Shown here: positions 21,363 through 29,782 of the stretch, piece after piece
Numbering within the stretch: position 1 is the stretch's first letter
How the letters are laid out: every line of letters starts with the position of its first letter
NCBI GenBank assembly: GCA_025800385.1
Contig: JAOXRS010000200.1
Span: 32,837-96,836 of the forward strand
DNA: 64,000 nucleotides
Source: Candidatus Albibeggiatoa sp. nov. NOAA
Lineage (GTDB): Bacteria > Pseudomonadota > Gammaproteobacteria > Beggiatoales > Beggiatoaceae
Direction: 5' to 3'
Notes under the pieces: generated by a model
Databases searched by the model: none
The model's input: the letters and a program-made list of their open reading frames with translations, nothing else
Told to the model about the DNA's origin: nothing
Made by a program: the position numbers and the translations under genes

Positions 21363-23249
21363 CTATCTACGACGTTTCTTTTTCGGCTCAGGCAACGGGA
21401 TATTGGCATTTTTCGCTAAATAATAATCCATTACCTTTTTTGCAATCGGCGCAGCCGTCTTACTTCCACTACCGCCATTTTCAACAATCACCGCGACTGC
21501 AATCTGTGGATCGTCGAGAGGCGCAAATGAAACGAATAAAGCGTGGTCATGCAAGCGTTTATCTAATTTTTTCGCGTTGTAACGCTCATCTTGTTTAATA
21601 GTGAAAACTTGCGCTGTCCCTGTTTTTCCTGCAAAACGATAGTTAGAACCTAGACCTATTTCACGCGCCGTACCCATGCGCCCATAGATCACCGCTTCCA
21701 TTGATTTCTCTACCATATCCCAATATTCGCGTTTTTTCAAAGTCACATCGGCTTGGCGCTCACCTTTAATCACATGCACTTCGCCTGTGGTTGCATCGTC
21801 TAAAGCGAAAGCGACCCGTGGCTGGTGGAATTGTCCTTTCATGGCTAATGTCGCGGTTGCAGAAGCCAATTGTATCGGCGTGGCTAACATGAAGCCCTGC
21901 CCAATACCTGTAATCAGCGTTTCACCGGGATACCACATTTTTTTACGCACCCGCTCTTTCCAACTGCGCGACGGCATCAAACCACTGACCTCGCTATATA
22001 CATCGATGCCTGTTTTTTCACCGAAACCAAATCGCTTCATAAACTTGTGCATTCGGTCAATACCCAAATCATTCGATAAATCATAGAAATACACGTCACA
22101 AGATTGTTCCATTGCATTTCTTAGATTCATATACCCGTGTCCGCTACGTTTCCAATCTCGATATTTATGCGGATGCTCATTTAAGCGATACCACCCCGGA
22201 CACCAAGTTGTACTATATTCGCTGCGCACTTCATAATCTAAGCCTGCTAAACCCACAAAAGGCTTGACTGTAGAACCGGGGGGATACTGTCCACGAATCG
22301 CGCGGTTAAACATTGGACGGTCGGGGGAGTCACGTAATTCACCATAGGTTTTATGATCGATACCATTTACAAATAAATTAGGATCATAATATGGCATACT
22401 GACCAAAGCTAAGACTGCTCCTGTTTTCGGATCAATCGCAACCACTGAAGAGCGTTCTTTTTTAACCAGATTTTCGATATAGTTCTGGAATTCCATATCG
22501 ACATTGAGATACAAATCCATTCCGCGAACAGGCGGGGTACGCTCTAACACTCTTAGAATACGTCCTTGCACATTGACTTCTACTTTTTGTGTGCCGACTT
22601 TGCCATGCAGTTCTTTTTCATAGAATTTCTCGACCCCAATTTTGCCAATATAGTTTGTACCCATGTATTCATAAGGGTCTAAATATTTTAATTCCCGTTC
22701 ATTAATCCGCCCTACATAACCAATGATATGCACGCCTGTTGCACCTTTGGGGTAAACACGACTCCAGTTTGATTGGATATTAACCCCAGGGAACAGATAG
22801 CGTTTAACCGCGAAATAGTTTTTTTCCTGCTCACTTAAATCAAAACGTAACGGTACAGGTTCAAATCGTCGCTTTCCCCGCCGTAATTTATGAAATCGTT
22901 CTATGTCTTCATCTTTAATATCAATGACTTTTTTTAGATTTTCTAAAGTTTCCTGCATATTATCAACTTTCGCAGGAATCACTTCTAAACTGTAAGAAAT
23001 TTCATTACGTGCTAACTTCACCCCATTGCGATCATAAATCATGCCCCGTTGCGGTGGCAAAGGCAACACTTTAATACGATTGTCCTCGGACATGGTTCTA
23101 TAAGTTTGATGTTTAATCACCTGTAGATACACCAGTCTAACGACAATGCCGCCAAAGCATAACATCACCATGAGCCAAGCAATAATAATGCGGTTAAAGA
23201 ACAGCTTATTTTCTAACTGTGCGTTTTTGAGGAGAAAGCCCGTTTTCAT
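21363..23249 (-). CDS. mrdA: Penicillin-binding protein 2 (elongasome transpeptidase)
   Basis: This 628-residue class B PBP crosslinks peptidoglycan during cell elongation. There is one N-terminal membrane helix (IIAWLMVMLCFGGIVVRLVY), the dimerisation domain (PPQRGMIYDRNG), and the transpeptidase motifs GSTVKP (SxxK), a SxN-like SCDVYFY region and KTGTAQ. The ending PEPKKKRRR is basic. I use the ATG at 23247-23249 (MKTGFLLKNAQLENK); the longer in-frame extension starts in repetitive intergenic DNA. rodA and mreBCD, the usual partners, are not adjacent. Confidence 0.93.
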   Translation of the reverse strand: MKTGFLLKNAQLENKLFFNRIIIAWLMVMLCFGGIVVRLVYLQVIKHQTYRTMSEDNRIKVLPLPPQRGMIYDRNGVKLARNEISYSLEVIPAKVDNMQETLENLKKVIDIKDEDIERFHKLRRGKRRFEPVPLRFDLSEQEKNYFAVKRYLFPGVNIQSNWSRVYPKGATGVHIIGYVGRINERELKYLDPYEYMGTNYIGKIGVEKFYEKELHGKVGTQKVEVNVQGRILRVLERTPPVRGMDLYLNVDMEFQNYIENLVKKERSSVVAIDPKTGAVLALVSMPYYDPNLFVNGIDHKTYGELRDSPDRPMFNRAIRGQYPPGSTVKPFVGLAGLDYEVRSEYSTTWCPGWYRLNEHPHKYRDWKRSGHGYMNLRNAMEQSCDVYFYDLSNDLGIDRMHKFMKRFGFGEKTGIDVYSEVSGLMPSRSWKERVRKKMWYPGETLITGIGQGFMLATPIQLASATATLAMKGQFHQPRVAFALDDATTGEVHVIKGERQADVTLKKREYWDMVEKSMEAVIYGRMGTAREIGLGSNYRFAGKTGTAQVFTIKQDERYNAKKLDKRLHDHALFVSFAPLDDPQIAVAVIVENGGSGSKTAAPIAKKVMDYYLAKNANIPLPEPKKKRRR

Positions 23250-23345
23250 GAATGATGAGTTACAAATTATAAATGATGAATTTTTAGGTGGTATTTTATA
23301 TAAAGAAGAGTGCTTGCATTGGATGCAGTACACTCCCCTCAACAG

Positions 23346-24092
23346 CTATCGGTTATCAGGTACTAAGCGATCACCAAACGGCGTACGTACAACTCGCATA
23401 CCTTCTGGCACATCTTCATCCTTAATCACTTGGCGTTTGAAGTTTTTGTATAATTCACGACGTTTTTTCAAAGCCTCGTCACGTTTTTTCTTCTCTTCAT
23501 CCGTGAGCTTTTTGTTTTTCTTCATCGCAGCTAGGAATGGATTGACTTCATTATTTGGAGGGTTTTTGCTAACCGCTGCAGTTGGTGGTGGTGCAATGGC
23601 TTTGCCCACAATAAATTCTAAAGTGGCAGATTTTCCACCATTTGTGCATTTAATACCTTTTTGTGGATTAGGGCGGCGACAAGAGGCATTGGCAGGATAG
23701 TCAATTTTAACTTTCCGATCAGTCATCCGAATTAAGTGGTAATCAGGATAGCCATTTTTCACCGAAGTGCGTCGTTTGTCTCCCATGTCCACTTTAATAA
23801 TTTTGGTATTTGGGGCTTCTAAAAACACAATATAACGGCTACCAATTTGACTCACGCCTTTTAATACAAAGTCTTTCTGAGGCAGCATTTTGACAGGTGG
23901 CTTAGGCTTTGGTTTAGTGGGTTGCACAAAAGGATTCACAGGTTTAGCCACTTTAGGTTCAACTTTGGGTGGTGGCGGCAAATCTGGTTTATCCCTGTCT
24001 TTATCAAATAAATCAAACCCTTCTGCATTTGCAGTCATCATAAAAAATAACATGCAGCATAAAACAAGTGATTTTATTAAATCGTTATTCAT
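23346..24092 (-). CDS. Exported proline-rich protein, possibly PilP/GspC-like
   Basis: This 248-residue protein has a signal peptide (CCMLFFMMTANA), a proline-rich linker (KPDLPPPPKVEPKVAKP, then KPKPKPPVK) and a small beta domain (FVLKGVSQIGSRYIVFLEAP). The end is highly charged (KKNKKLTDEEKKKRDEALKK). The linker-plus-beta-domain order recalls PilP or the HR domain of GspC, which bridge to a secretin, but the similarity is weak. I use the ATG at 24092. It lies between waaL-type and mrdA genes on one strand. Confidence 0.45.
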   Translation of the reverse strand: MNNDLIKSLVLCCMLFFMMTANAEGFDLFDKDRDKPDLPPPPKVEPKVAKPVNPFVQPTKPKPKPPVKMLPQKDFVLKGVSQIGSRYIVFLEAPNTKIIKVDMGDKRRTSVKNGYPDYHLIRMTDRKVKIDYPANASCRRPNPQKGIKCTNGGKSATLEFIVGKAIAPPPTAAVSKNPPNNEVNPFLAAMKKNKKLTDEEKKKRDEALKKRRELYKNFKRQVIKDEDVPEGMRVVRTPFGDRLVPDNR

Positions 24093-24143
24093 AGAAATCA
24101 TTCTCTTCGTATTCGGATGCGTTTGGTTCAAGACCATGTTTAG

Positions 24144-25307
24144 TTAATTATATAGTCGTTCATCGCTATAAAAAATACCAATTAAATAGGCAAATACATG
24201 GCCTTCTGTAAAATCTAAAAATAAGGAATTGACCAAGCATCCCACGACAATGGTTGCAAACAAGCCTTGAGCCATTTGTGGTTTGGGCAATTTTAATCCT
24301 AAGTACCACAATTGATATAAAAACCAAAGGAAAACCCCCAGCCCTAAAATACCCCATTGCACCGCCATCATTAGGTATTCACTATGCGGGTTGCTAGTGG
24401 GATGCGATGGCTCTTGCACTGCATAACGTTGGGTAAAACTACCCGTGCCTGAACCAATAATGGGCTGTTGTTGCCACAGTTGCCAGCTATGTTTGTAAAA
24501 ATTAAGACGTAATTGGATGGAATCTGTTTCAGCGGCTTGGTGTTTTAACCCTGCAATGACTTTATCCACTCTGTGTTGCAAATTGCTCGAGGTGTAATAA
24601 GTTGTGATGCCTAAAATCATGACTGCTAATGAGCCAATTAAAAAGCCTCGCCAACGTAATACTTGCCAGCTGAATAGCACGATCAAGCAGGCTAAAATTA
24701 AATAACCTGTACGCCCTTGGGTTAAAAAAATCACATCATAAATTGCCAAGCCAACAATCACCATTGGCCACCATATACGTTTTTGATAAGCCAATACCGC
24801 TACAAAATAGGCACTCATGACAATCAATAAACCTTGGGTAATATGATTTTTAAATACAAAAGCATTGCTTGCATCACCATGAATCAGTCCGAATAATGAA
24901 TGATTTGTCAGCGCAACAAAAATAGATAAGGCTAAAGTCAGTCCCATCGCTGCAAGAAATACTTTAAATCCCCAAGCCCGCGCAATTTGATCTTGAAAAC
25001 CATATAAAAACAGCGGAATGAGCAAGAATTCTTTATATTGTTTAAGATTATCAATAATGGCTTCATAACTGGCTGCACTATAAAAACTGCCAATAATCAT
25101 CAAAGCCAATAAACTGAAACTTGACCAGATAATAGGATTTTTTGTAATCGAAATGGGTATCTTTGGAAAACTCAAACCAAAATGCAAAATAGTGGTAATC
25201 AGTAATAAACCGAATAAGAGATTGGGTAATGCTGTTGAAATGGGTAGGCTGAAACCAATAGCAATGAGCAGCGCGCGCTGAATCCAAAGTAAATATTGTA
25301 AAAACAT
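24144..25307 (-). CDS. O-antigen ligase / polymerase (WaaL/Wzy_C family)
   Basis: This 387-residue membrane protein has roughly eleven helices and the family's periplasmic loop signature: RLNFYKHSWQLWQQQPIIGS, GTGSFTQRY, then HPTSNPHSEYLM with the conserved histidine. Such enzymes join undecaprenyl-linked glycans to lipid A core or to proteins. It fits with the glycosyltransferases at 8-17 kb, although those are not contiguous. It could also be a protein-targeted ligase (PglL-like). The next gene starts 52 bases downstream. Confidence 0.75.
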   Translation of the reverse strand: MFLQYLLWIQRALLIAIGFSLPISTALPNLLFGLLLITTILHFGLSFPKIPISITKNPIIWSSFSLLALMIIGSFYSAASYEAIIDNLKQYKEFLLIPLFLYGFQDQIARAWGFKVFLAAMGLTLALSIFVALTNHSLFGLIHGDASNAFVFKNHITQGLLIVMSAYFVAVLAYQKRIWWPMVIVGLAIYDVIFLTQGRTGYLILACLIVLFSWQVLRWRGFLIGSLAVMILGITTYYTSSNLQHRVDKVIAGLKHQAAETDSIQLRLNFYKHSWQLWQQQPIIGSGTGSFTQRYAVQEPSHPTSNPHSEYLMMAVQWGILGLGVFLWFLYQLWYLGLKLPKPQMAQGLFATIVVGCLVNSLFLDFTEGHVFAYLIGIFYSDERLYN

Positions 25308-25355
25308 TCAATTATCCAAACTAATCTTTATCGCATTTTATCTTGTTCACCAAAG

Positions 25356-26378
25356 CTAAGCAATTGACGTGTTTATCTCGACTAGCACCCGCCCGCTGAT
25401 TTCACCACGTAAGATATTATCAATATAAATATCATTCAGCTGTTCTAAATTGCAATGTGTTGCCAATGTATCCCAATGTTCAATTTTCCAGTCGTTGGCC
25501 AGTAAATCCCATAATTTTAAACGCAGCTTGTAATCTGATTCCGCTGAGGCAATCCCGAGTAAATTAATCCCACGTAAGATAAATGGAAATACTTGAGTGT
25601 CTAAATGTGTACCTGAAACCGTACCACAAGTCGTTACACTGCCACCGTACTGTACAGATTTTAAAGCTGTTATTAAGCTTTCTCCGCCTACTGTATCTAA
25701 CACCGCTGCCCATTGTGGTTTTAATAATGGTTTCGGTGTAGTTTGTAACGCATCACGTCCAACAATTTCAGCTGCTCCTAATTGTTTTAAAAAGTTAGCC
25801 TTATCCGCTTTGCCTGTCATTGCAACTACGTCATAGCCTAATTTTGCCAAGATAGATACTGCGACACTACCCACTCCACCTGTTGAACCTGTCACTAACA
25901 CTTTACCTTGTTCGGGTGTTAAACTATTTTGCAGTAATTTATAAATTGACAATGCTGCTGTATAACCTGCTGTGCCATAAATCATGCTTTGCTCTAAACT
26001 TAAGTTAATGGGTAATTTCACAACCCAATCCACTGGCACACAAATATATTCAGCAAATCCCCCGTCAGTATTCATCCCCAAGTCATATCCTGTGACAATG
26101 ACTTTTTCACCAATAGCAAAATGCTCATTTTGAGTTTCAATAACGATTCCTGCTGCATCACAACCTGCTGTATGAGGATAATTATGCGTAACCCCTTTAT
26201 GACCTGTCGCGGACAATGCATCTTTATAATTTAATGATGAATAGGCGACTTGAATCAAGACTTCATTTCTAGGTAAATCATCAATGGATAGGTGAATGAG
26301 TTGACGTATAAATTTACGATCACCTGTTTCGATACTACGCAAAGCTTTAAACTGAGCAGGCGGGGCTGAATTATTCAC
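25356..26378 (-). CDS. YhdH/AcuI-type NADPH oxidoreductase (MDR family)
   Basis: This 340-residue zinc-independent medium-chain dehydrogenase/reductase has a catalytic domain (VAYSSLNYKDALSATG) and a Rossmann domain (VLVTGSTGGVGSVAVSILAK). This subgroup includes acrylyl-CoA reductase AcuI, which detoxifies acrylyl-CoA from DMSP or propionate pathways. The start appears to be GTG (26376-26378) with a weak ribosome site. It is flanked by waaL downstream and a divergent racemase gene, so the genomic context gives no pathway. Confidence 0.8.
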   Translation of the reverse strand: MNNSAPPAQFKALRSIETGDRKFIRQLIHLSIDDLPRNEVLIQVAYSSLNYKDALSATGHKGVTHNYPHTAGCDAAGIVIETQNEHFAIGEKVIVTGYDLGMNTDGGFAEYICVPVDWVVKLPINLSLEQSMIYGTAGYTAALSIYKLLQNSLTPEQGKVLVTGSTGGVGSVAVSILAKLGYDVVAMTGKADKANFLKQLGAAEIVGRDALQTTPKPLLKPQWAAVLDTVGGESLITALKSVQYGGSVTTCGTVSGTHLDTQVFPFILRGINLLGIASAESDYKLRLKLWDLLANDWKIEHWDTLATHCNLEQLNDIYIDNILRGEISGRVLVEINTSIA

Positions 26379-26522
26379 AGTAATTTCACTTAAAACATTT
26401 TATTTTATCTGATTATGCATATGCACTCAAAATGTAGTGATATATTTTATCATTAAATGAAAAACGAGCTGTCTATGCTATATTGGTTAAATGAGTCTAT
26501 GTAAATCATTAAATGGTGCAAA

Positions 26523-27227
26523 ATGAAAACAATTGGTCTGATTGGTGGGTTAAGCTGGGTTTCTACTGAAAAGTACTATCATATTATCAATCAAAGTGTA
26601 TATGAAAAATCTCACGGGAAACATGCTTCAGCTAAAATTATTTTGTGCTCAGTAGATTGTGGTGAAATATTGGGCAAAGGCGGCTTTTACTGGAGTGAGA
26701 ACTGGGATGCTGCAGAAGATATTATTGTAAATGCAGCCAATGCATTAGAACGGACTGATAATGTTGATGTGATATTAATTTGCTCCAATACTGCCCACAG
26801 CGTCGCGCAAGCTATTATGAAAAGCTGTAGGATTGAATTGCTGCATATCATTGATACCGTTGCGAACGCAATTAAAAAGCAAAATCTTAAAAAAATAGCA
26901 TTGCTGGGCACAAAGCCAACCATGGAAAAAGAGTTTTATATTTCACAATTAAATGACTATGGTTTAGAAGTACTTGTGCCAAAACTGAAAGATAGAAATA
27001 TCATACATCGTATTATTGAAACTGAGCTGGTACAAAATAAGATAACCCTCAGCGCAAAGCAGCAATACATTCATATTATTAATAAATTAGCGATGCAAGG
27101 TGCAGAGGGGGTTATTTTAGGTTGTACAGAAATTGGCTTACTGATTAAACAACAAGATGTAGGTATTCCTGTGTTTGATACGACAGAACTTCATGCTCAA
27201 GCGGCGGTTGACTTTGCACTGTCATGA
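26523..27227 (+). CDS. Aspartate/glutamate racemase family protein
   Basis: This 234-residue PLP-independent racemase starts MKTIGLIGGLSWVSTEKYY. The two catalytic cysteines are Cys87 in CSNTAH and Cys201 in LGCTEI, both intact. Family members interconvert D- and L-Asp or Glu, or act on hydantoins; the substrate cannot be read from sequence. It is a single gene, divergent from the acuI-like gene and convergent with folK. D-amino acids for peptidoglycan or signalling are possible products. Confidence 0.85.
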   Translation: MKTIGLIGGLSWVSTEKYYHIINQSVYEKSHGKHASAKIILCSVDCGEILGKGGFYWSENWDAAEDIIVNAANALERTDNVDVILICSNTAHSVAQAIMKSCRIELLHIIDTVANAIKKQNLKKIALLGTKPTMEKEFYISQLNDYGLEVLVPKLKDRNIIHRIIETELVQNKITLSAKQQYIHIINKLAMQGAEGVILGCTEIGLLIKQQDVGIPVFDTTELHAQAAVDFALS

Positions 27228-27274
27228 AAGTTAAACATTACTGTAAATTAAATAATTATTTTTAAATCAATATA

Positions 27275-27760
27275 TTATGCAGCAAGTTTTTGAATATCTG
27301 ATTGTGCTAATGGTGGCAATATTTCACTTAATTGCTGGCCATTGGGCAACACAAGATCAGGACTGCATTCGTACATAGGGTGCAACACAAAACTGCGTTC
27401 GTATAAACCAACATGAGGTACTGTTAAACGAGGATGGTAGATATGTTGTTGACCATATAACAAAATATCTAAATCCAATGTACGAGAACCCCAGCGTTGT
27501 TGGCGTGTACGACCTTGTAAATTTTCTAAAAGCTGTAAATTAGATAGCAACTCTAAAGGCGATAAGTGAGTCACCAATTGCGCAACAGCATTAATATAAT
27601 CAGGCTGGTCAAGACCACCTAACGGCGCAGTTCGATACAAGGAAGAGTATTGTATGACTTGAGTTTGTGGTAGTGCATGTAGACGTTGTAATGCGAGTTT
27701 TACTTGTTGAACAGGGCGATCTAAATTGCTCCCTAAACCAATGTAAACTGTTTCTGCCAT
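27275..27760 (-). CDS. folK: 2-amino-4-hydroxy-6-hydroxymethyldihydropteridine pyrophosphokinase
   Basis: This 161-residue HPPK transfers pyrophosphate from ATP to the pterin in folate synthesis. Signatures visible are YIGLGSNLDRP, YRTAPLGGLDQPDYINAV and RWGSRTLDLDILLYG. The length fits the family. It follows trpC with an 18-base gap on the same strand, so it is probably transcribed with trpD-trpC. Confidence 0.93.
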   Translation of the reverse strand: MAETVYIGLGSNLDRPVQQVKLALQRLHALPQTQVIQYSSLYRTAPLGGLDQPDYINAVAQLVTHLSPLELLSNLQLLENLQGRTRQQRWGSRTLDLDILLYGQQHIYHPRLTVPHVGLYERSFVLHPMYECSPDLVLPNGQQLSEILPPLAQSDIQKLAA

Positions 27761-27778
27761 AAATAAAGACCAAAAACC

Positions 27779-28582
27779 CTATTCACTTAATAAATTAATC
27801 AATGCTTCACCCGGTTCTGGCGAGGTCATCAAGGATTCGCCAATCAAGAAAGTATGAATATCAGCGTGATTGCGTAACCGAGAAATATGTTGTGCTTCAC
27901 TGATACCACTTTCACTGACTACAATGTGGCGGCGTGGAATATCTTTGCTTAAATCAATAGAGGTTTGTAAATCGGTTTTAAATGTGCGTAAGTTACGATT
28001 ATTAATCCCAATCATTCGAGTATTGAGCAATAAAGCCCGCTCTAACTCTTCACGATCATGTACTTCAACCAACACATCCATATTTAAATGCTTAGCTAAA
28101 CCTGCTAAATCATGTAATTGCGCATCACCTAACGCTGCGACAATCAATAAAATGCAATCTGCACCCACCACACGAGATTCGTATACTTGGTATGGATCAA
28201 TTACAAAATCTTTACGAATAATGGGCAACGTTGCTGCTTTACGTGCATGTTGCAAATCTTTTAGTGCACCTTGGAAAAAAGGTCGGTCTGTCAATACAGA
28301 TAAACAGGCCGCACCAGCGTGCTCATAACTTTCCGCAATTTCAGCAGGGAAGAAATGCTCGCGCAGAACACCTTTACTTGGCGAAGCTTTTTTGATTTCT
28401 GCAATCACCGCAGGCTGTTGCAATTGTAAACGTGTATCAATCGCCTCAATAAATCCACGCGGTGGCGGACAATCAGAAGCACGGCGGCTGAGTTCACGCA
28501 AAGAAATTTTTGCACTTTTTGCAGCAACTTCCTCGGCTTTGTAATCTAGGATTTTTTTTAAAATATCAGGAACTTGGCTCAT
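27779..28582 (-). CDS. trpC: Indole-3-glycerol phosphate synthase
   Basis: This 267-residue TIM-barrel enzyme of tryptophan synthesis converts CdRP to indole-3-glycerol phosphate. Motifs include VIAEIKKASPSKGVLR (catalytic Lys), ALGDAQLHDLAGLAKHLNMD and the phosphate loop VSESGISEAQHI. It is monofunctional, with no TrpF domain attached. It is preceded by trpD with a 14-base gap and followed by folK. Confidence 0.95.
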   Translation of the reverse strand: MSQVPDILKKILDYKAEEVAAKSAKISLRELSRRASDCPPPRGFIEAIDTRLQLQQPAVIAEIKKASPSKGVLREHFFPAEIAESYEHAGAACLSVLTDRPFFQGALKDLQHARKAATLPIIRKDFVIDPYQVYESRVVGADCILLIVAALGDAQLHDLAGLAKHLNMDVLVEVHDREELERALLLNTRMIGINNRNLRTFKTDLQTSIDLSKDIPRRHIVVSESGISEAQHISRLRNHADIHTFLIGESLMTSPEPGEALINLLSE

Positions 28583-28596
28583 CTTAATGGTCTTGC

Positions 28597-29619
28597 TTAG
28601 TGAAAACTTTGAGTTAACTGGACAAGTGCATCAAGTTTTTGCTGTGCTTCTCCACTGCGTATCACATTGTGGGCTAAACGAACACCTTGTTCTAAGCTAC
28701 CCACTAAGTTGGCGGCATAAATTGCTGCGCCAGCATTGAGTAATACAATATCACGTGCGGCAGAAGTTTGATTGCTCAATACTGTGCGTACCATGTCTAC
28801 ACTTTGTTCTACACTCTCAACTTGAATTTGGTCTAAACTGGCTCGACTTAAGCCCAGTTGTTCAGGTGAGACGGTATAAGAGGTTATTTTATCATGATGT
28901 AATTCAGTGACATAAGTCGGACTTGCAATACTGATTTCATCTAAGCCGTCTTCTGCGTGAATTAATAATACATGCTCACTACCTAAACGTTGTAATACAA
29001 GGGCTAATGGTTCTAGCCACTCTTTATCATATACACCCAGTAACTGGTTTGGTGCGCCAGCGGGGTTGGTTAAAGGGCCTAATAAATTGAATACGGTACG
29101 CACACCCATTTCTTTTCTTGGGGTGATTGCATGTTTCATCGCACTGTGATGCTGTGGCGCGAACATAAAACCAATACCAATTTTATCTACACATTCAGCT
29201 ACTTGTTGTGGTGTAATACTTAGCTTAACACCCAAAGCCTCTAAAACGTCAGCACTGCCACTACTACTAGACACAGAACGATTACCATGTTTGGCTACTT
29301 TACCGCCCGCAGCTGCTACGACGAATGCACTGGTGGTTGAAATATTAAACGTATGTGTGCCATCGCCACCTGTGCCGACAATATCAACTAAGTGCTGTTG
29401 GTCAGCTAATTTAACAGGTGCTGCAAGGTTACGCATCACTTGTGCAGCAGCACTGATTTCGTCTACTGTCTCGCCTTTCATACGCAAGCCAATCATGAAT
29501 CCTGCAATTTGTGATGGAGTCGCTTCACCCGTCATAATGCTATTCATGACCTCGCTCATTTGTTCATAGCTGAGGTTTTGGCGTTCGATCACCGTTTTCA
29601 GTGCTGTTTTAATGTCCAT
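28597..29619 (-). CDS. trpD: Anthranilate phosphoribosyltransferase
   Basis: This 340-residue enzyme transfers phosphoribose from PRPP to anthranilate. The [15 protein letters not shown] loop, [20 protein letters not shown], and [14 protein letters not shown] identify it. It is a stand-alone TrpD with no glutamine amidotransferase fusion; trpE and trpG are not in this window. It heads the trpD-trpC-folK group. The 160 bases upstream hold no further gene. Confidence 0.95.
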   Translation of the reverse strand: MDIKTALKTVIERQNLSYEQMSEVMNSIMTGEATPSQIAGFMIGLRMKGETVDEISAAAQVMRNLAAPVKLADQQHLVDIVGTGGDGTHTFNISTTSAFVVAAAGGKVAKHGNRSVSSSSGSADVLEALGVKLSITPQQVAECVDKIGIGFMFAPQHHSAMKHAITPRKEMGVRTVFNLLGPLTNPAGAPNQLLGVYDKEWLEPLALVLQRLGSEHVLLIHAEDGLDEISIASPTYVTELHHDKITSYTVSPEQLGLSRASLDQIQVESVEQSVDMVRTVLSNQTSAARDIVLLNAGAAIYAANLVGSLEQGVRLAHNVIRSGEAQQKLDALVQLTQSFH

Positions 29620-29782
29620 GTTATTCTATTTTGATCTGTTCTTGTGAACAATATTCTTAGTTAGTAAAGACTTACAGTGCTAAAGCGTTAAGGCATCTAT
29701 CTCTTGTTAACGCAAGACTGTTTGTCCTGTGGCATATTTTCAAACCAAAAAACGCTAACCTTCCTAGTTTAAACCATTTTGC

